NCBI GenBank assembly: GCA_013115145.1
Contig: JAAPAO010000415.1
Span: forward strand, 1-31,688
Reading direction: 5' to 3'
Length of the DNA stretch: 31,688 nt
Source of the DNA: Perkinsus chesapeaki
Taxonomy: Eukaryota; Perkinsozoa; Perkinsida; Perkinsidae
The notes under the pieces were generated by a model. That model had not been told where the DNA came from. It saw nothing but the letters and a program-made list of their open reading frames with translations, and did not search any database. Each line of letters starts with the position of its first letter. Position 1 is the stretch's first letter. A program made the position numbers and the translations under genes. Positions 30,070 to 31,688 of this stretch are shown here, piece by piece.

Positions 30070-31335
30070 TTAAACATGTGTTTTCTTTAATAAGGAGACT
30101 GCAGTTAGTTTAGTCGTCACAATTATTTCTATATCGTCTTCTCCCTCTACTACCTTTTTAGCTAGGGTCAGCATGTTATCAATAAGCTCCTTACTCATGC
30201 CTTCCCTATCGACTTGTCGTCCCGGAGATGGTCTCTCCTACATTGATTAATCATACCAGACTTCCTACCAATCATGCCTACCTGCAGAGGCGGGCTCAGC
30301 TTTAATACCATCTTAGGCTCGGCTCCCCGAGTCCTCGAAGCAACCCTCGTCAGAGTGTGACGTCCACTTTTCTTACGCCGACGAGCGTCGTCCAGTAAAG
30401 AACGAGTCAGTCTGGGGGATGGCGGAGTGTTGAAAACATCTGAAACGCGCGATGGATGCTAGCAGGTATCCCTTCACAGTAAAATACTATTATCGATAAC
30501 TCGCCCTCAATGCCTACGACAACTCTGCCTAACAATTGCTCTTGGTTGTCGAACAGGACAGAGCATTGAATAGTTAACAACGCTGATGATTCCCTACTGA
30601 GATCAGCCAAGCTTGAACTACTATAAAAGGCGGGATCCTCAAGCCTAATTCATCTTAGTAGGGAATTCAACGACAACAGTAAGTAACCCATAACCATATT
30701 ACGCTCAGGATCGGTTATAGCCTTAACCTTATTCCTTGAATGCAGAGATGCCGGCAGTCCCTCATTCCAATATCCCTGCGGTCGACTGTTAGGTACGAAC
30801 GGCGGCGGTGGGGGCGGGGGCGGGGGCGCTTGTCCAGGGTAGACCGTGTCCATAGGGGGTCCCATTGGAGGATGCCTTATAAGCCCATAGGCAGTAGGAT
30901 CGAAATTACACGGTCTATTGTTGCCCTGTTGTTGTCGAGTCTAATAATATATATACCTTATATAGGTGTATACCCTAACTAACCTGTGGAGGTGTTGGTC
31001 GAAGGTAAGCAGGGGGGATAGAGGATGCTGGCGCAGAGGGCGCTGGTACTATACCCTTTCCAGTACTTCTATAATATTGCTGACTATCTCGGTTAATACC
31101 ATTCCGAGGGGGCCGCAAAGGGGATGTGTATTGCTGGCTAGACGCGGCTATATAGTCACATGGCCGAGATTGACCATAGGTTTGGAGCCTAAGAGAATCA
31201 TAGCTTCATGTGTGCATTATACAGACGACAAAGATTCGAAATGAGGTTGGTATATTACTCAGAAAAGGGACCTCGTCTTGCTGGTGAATCAAAAATTGCC
31301 CCTGGAGGTGCCCAACTGGCGTCCGTATAAGACAT
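30070..31335 (-). CDS. Pro/Gln-rich protein, function unknown
   Basis: Six minus-strand exons, 31335-31259, 31188-30984, 30940-30678, 30620-30478, 30439-30282 and 30237-30070, join in frame to 337 residues. It starts MSYTDASWAPPGAIFDSP. The first half is Pro/Gln/Tyr/Arg-rich with a nine-proline run (GQAPPPPPPPPPF). The second half holds a hydrophobic strand-like segment (LLGRVVVGIEGELSIIVFY), a basic patch (DDARRRKKSGRH), another Pro-rich turn and a C-terminal helix (MSKELIDNMLTLAKKVVEGE). The architecture suggests a scaffold or nucleic-acid-associated protein with binding sites for Pro-recognition domains. Introns are 70, 43, 57, 38 and 44 nt. The third could use either of two donors six bases apart, adding or removing two residues. 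Confidence 0.65.
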
Positions 31336-31688
31336 ACAAAGAAACCACTGCCAATAACGCTCAATTGTAGGAACTGGTATCCGAGGTCGAAGGGTGCAAG
31401 GTATCCAGTACGTTAAATCCCGGTTGCCTGCTCCCCACCAAGGCTTTCCATCCCAGGAAAGACCATCAGTATCTTAAAGCGATCAAGCGTACGTAGCTAC
31501 GAATTTATCAAACTAAGTTACTGTAGTCTTGACATAATAATAGCGCCACTCACACACATTGTGGCTGAATCCAGCTCTAACGATTATATGCCGTGCAAAA
31601 ACGTCCCAAACAAATTGTGAGGGTGTGATGTTGTCGGACGGAGCGAAGCGGGACAGCGTTCGCACAATTGTGTCAAAGATACTCTTTG
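31336..31688. other. Window end, no gene seen
   Basis: Upstream of the Pro/Gln-rich gene start. No frame longer than background and no RNA gene was recognised. Its promoter should be here. Confidence 0.4.

Overview
The window is nuclear DNA from a protist. The best fit is a perkinsozoan alveolate close to Perkinsus, a parasite of bivalves. Genes are split by many GT-AG introns, most only 29-77 nt long, and are packed tightly on both strands. They include eukaryotic proteins (UAP56-type DECD-box helicase, ALY/REF adaptor, coiled-coil membrane protein), mitochondrial-type presequences and two eukaryotic tRNA genes. The genus is an inference from gene style and gene set; no marker gene was compared. 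All exon joins were made by eye from splice signals and reading-frame continuity.

Layout. 0.5-4.0 kb (minus): a pepsin-like aspartyl protease relative, a CobW/COG0523 GTPase and a small hydrophobic protein. 4.1-9.3 kb (plus): an ALY/REF mRNA-export adaptor with an N/Q/G-rich insert, a membrane-anchored unknown, a 71-residue unknown and a five-exon unknown with a possible OST-HTH-like start. 9.6-14.7 kb (plus): two tandem sorbitol dehydrogenase paralogues with a tRNA-Asp(GTC) between them on the minus strand. 15.6-21.9 kb (plus): 2-aminoethylphosphonate transaminase, a type I membrane histidine acid phosphatase and a coiled-coil protein, then tRNA-Gln(CTG). 23-27.4 kb (minus): UAP56/SUB2 and a golgin-like coiled-coil membrane protein. 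27.8-31.3 kb: an unresolved plus-strand coding patch and three minus-strand unknowns, the last a complete six-exon Pro/Gln-rich protein.

Functional links. UAP56 and ALY/REF are partners in the TREX mRNA-export complex and lie about 17 kb apart. The two dehydrogenases look like a cytosolic and a mitochondrial version of one polyol-oxidising enzyme, the second with a changed cofactor site. The transaminase and the membrane phosphatase are adjacent, co-directional and both act on phosphorus compounds. In a bivalve parasite this suggests use of host 2-aminoethylphosphonate, although no C-P cleaving enzyme is in the window.

The main oddities are very small introns (30 nt in the conserved helicase gene), a minority of introns of 138-523 nt, and three tRNA-like 3' fragments, two of them inside introns.
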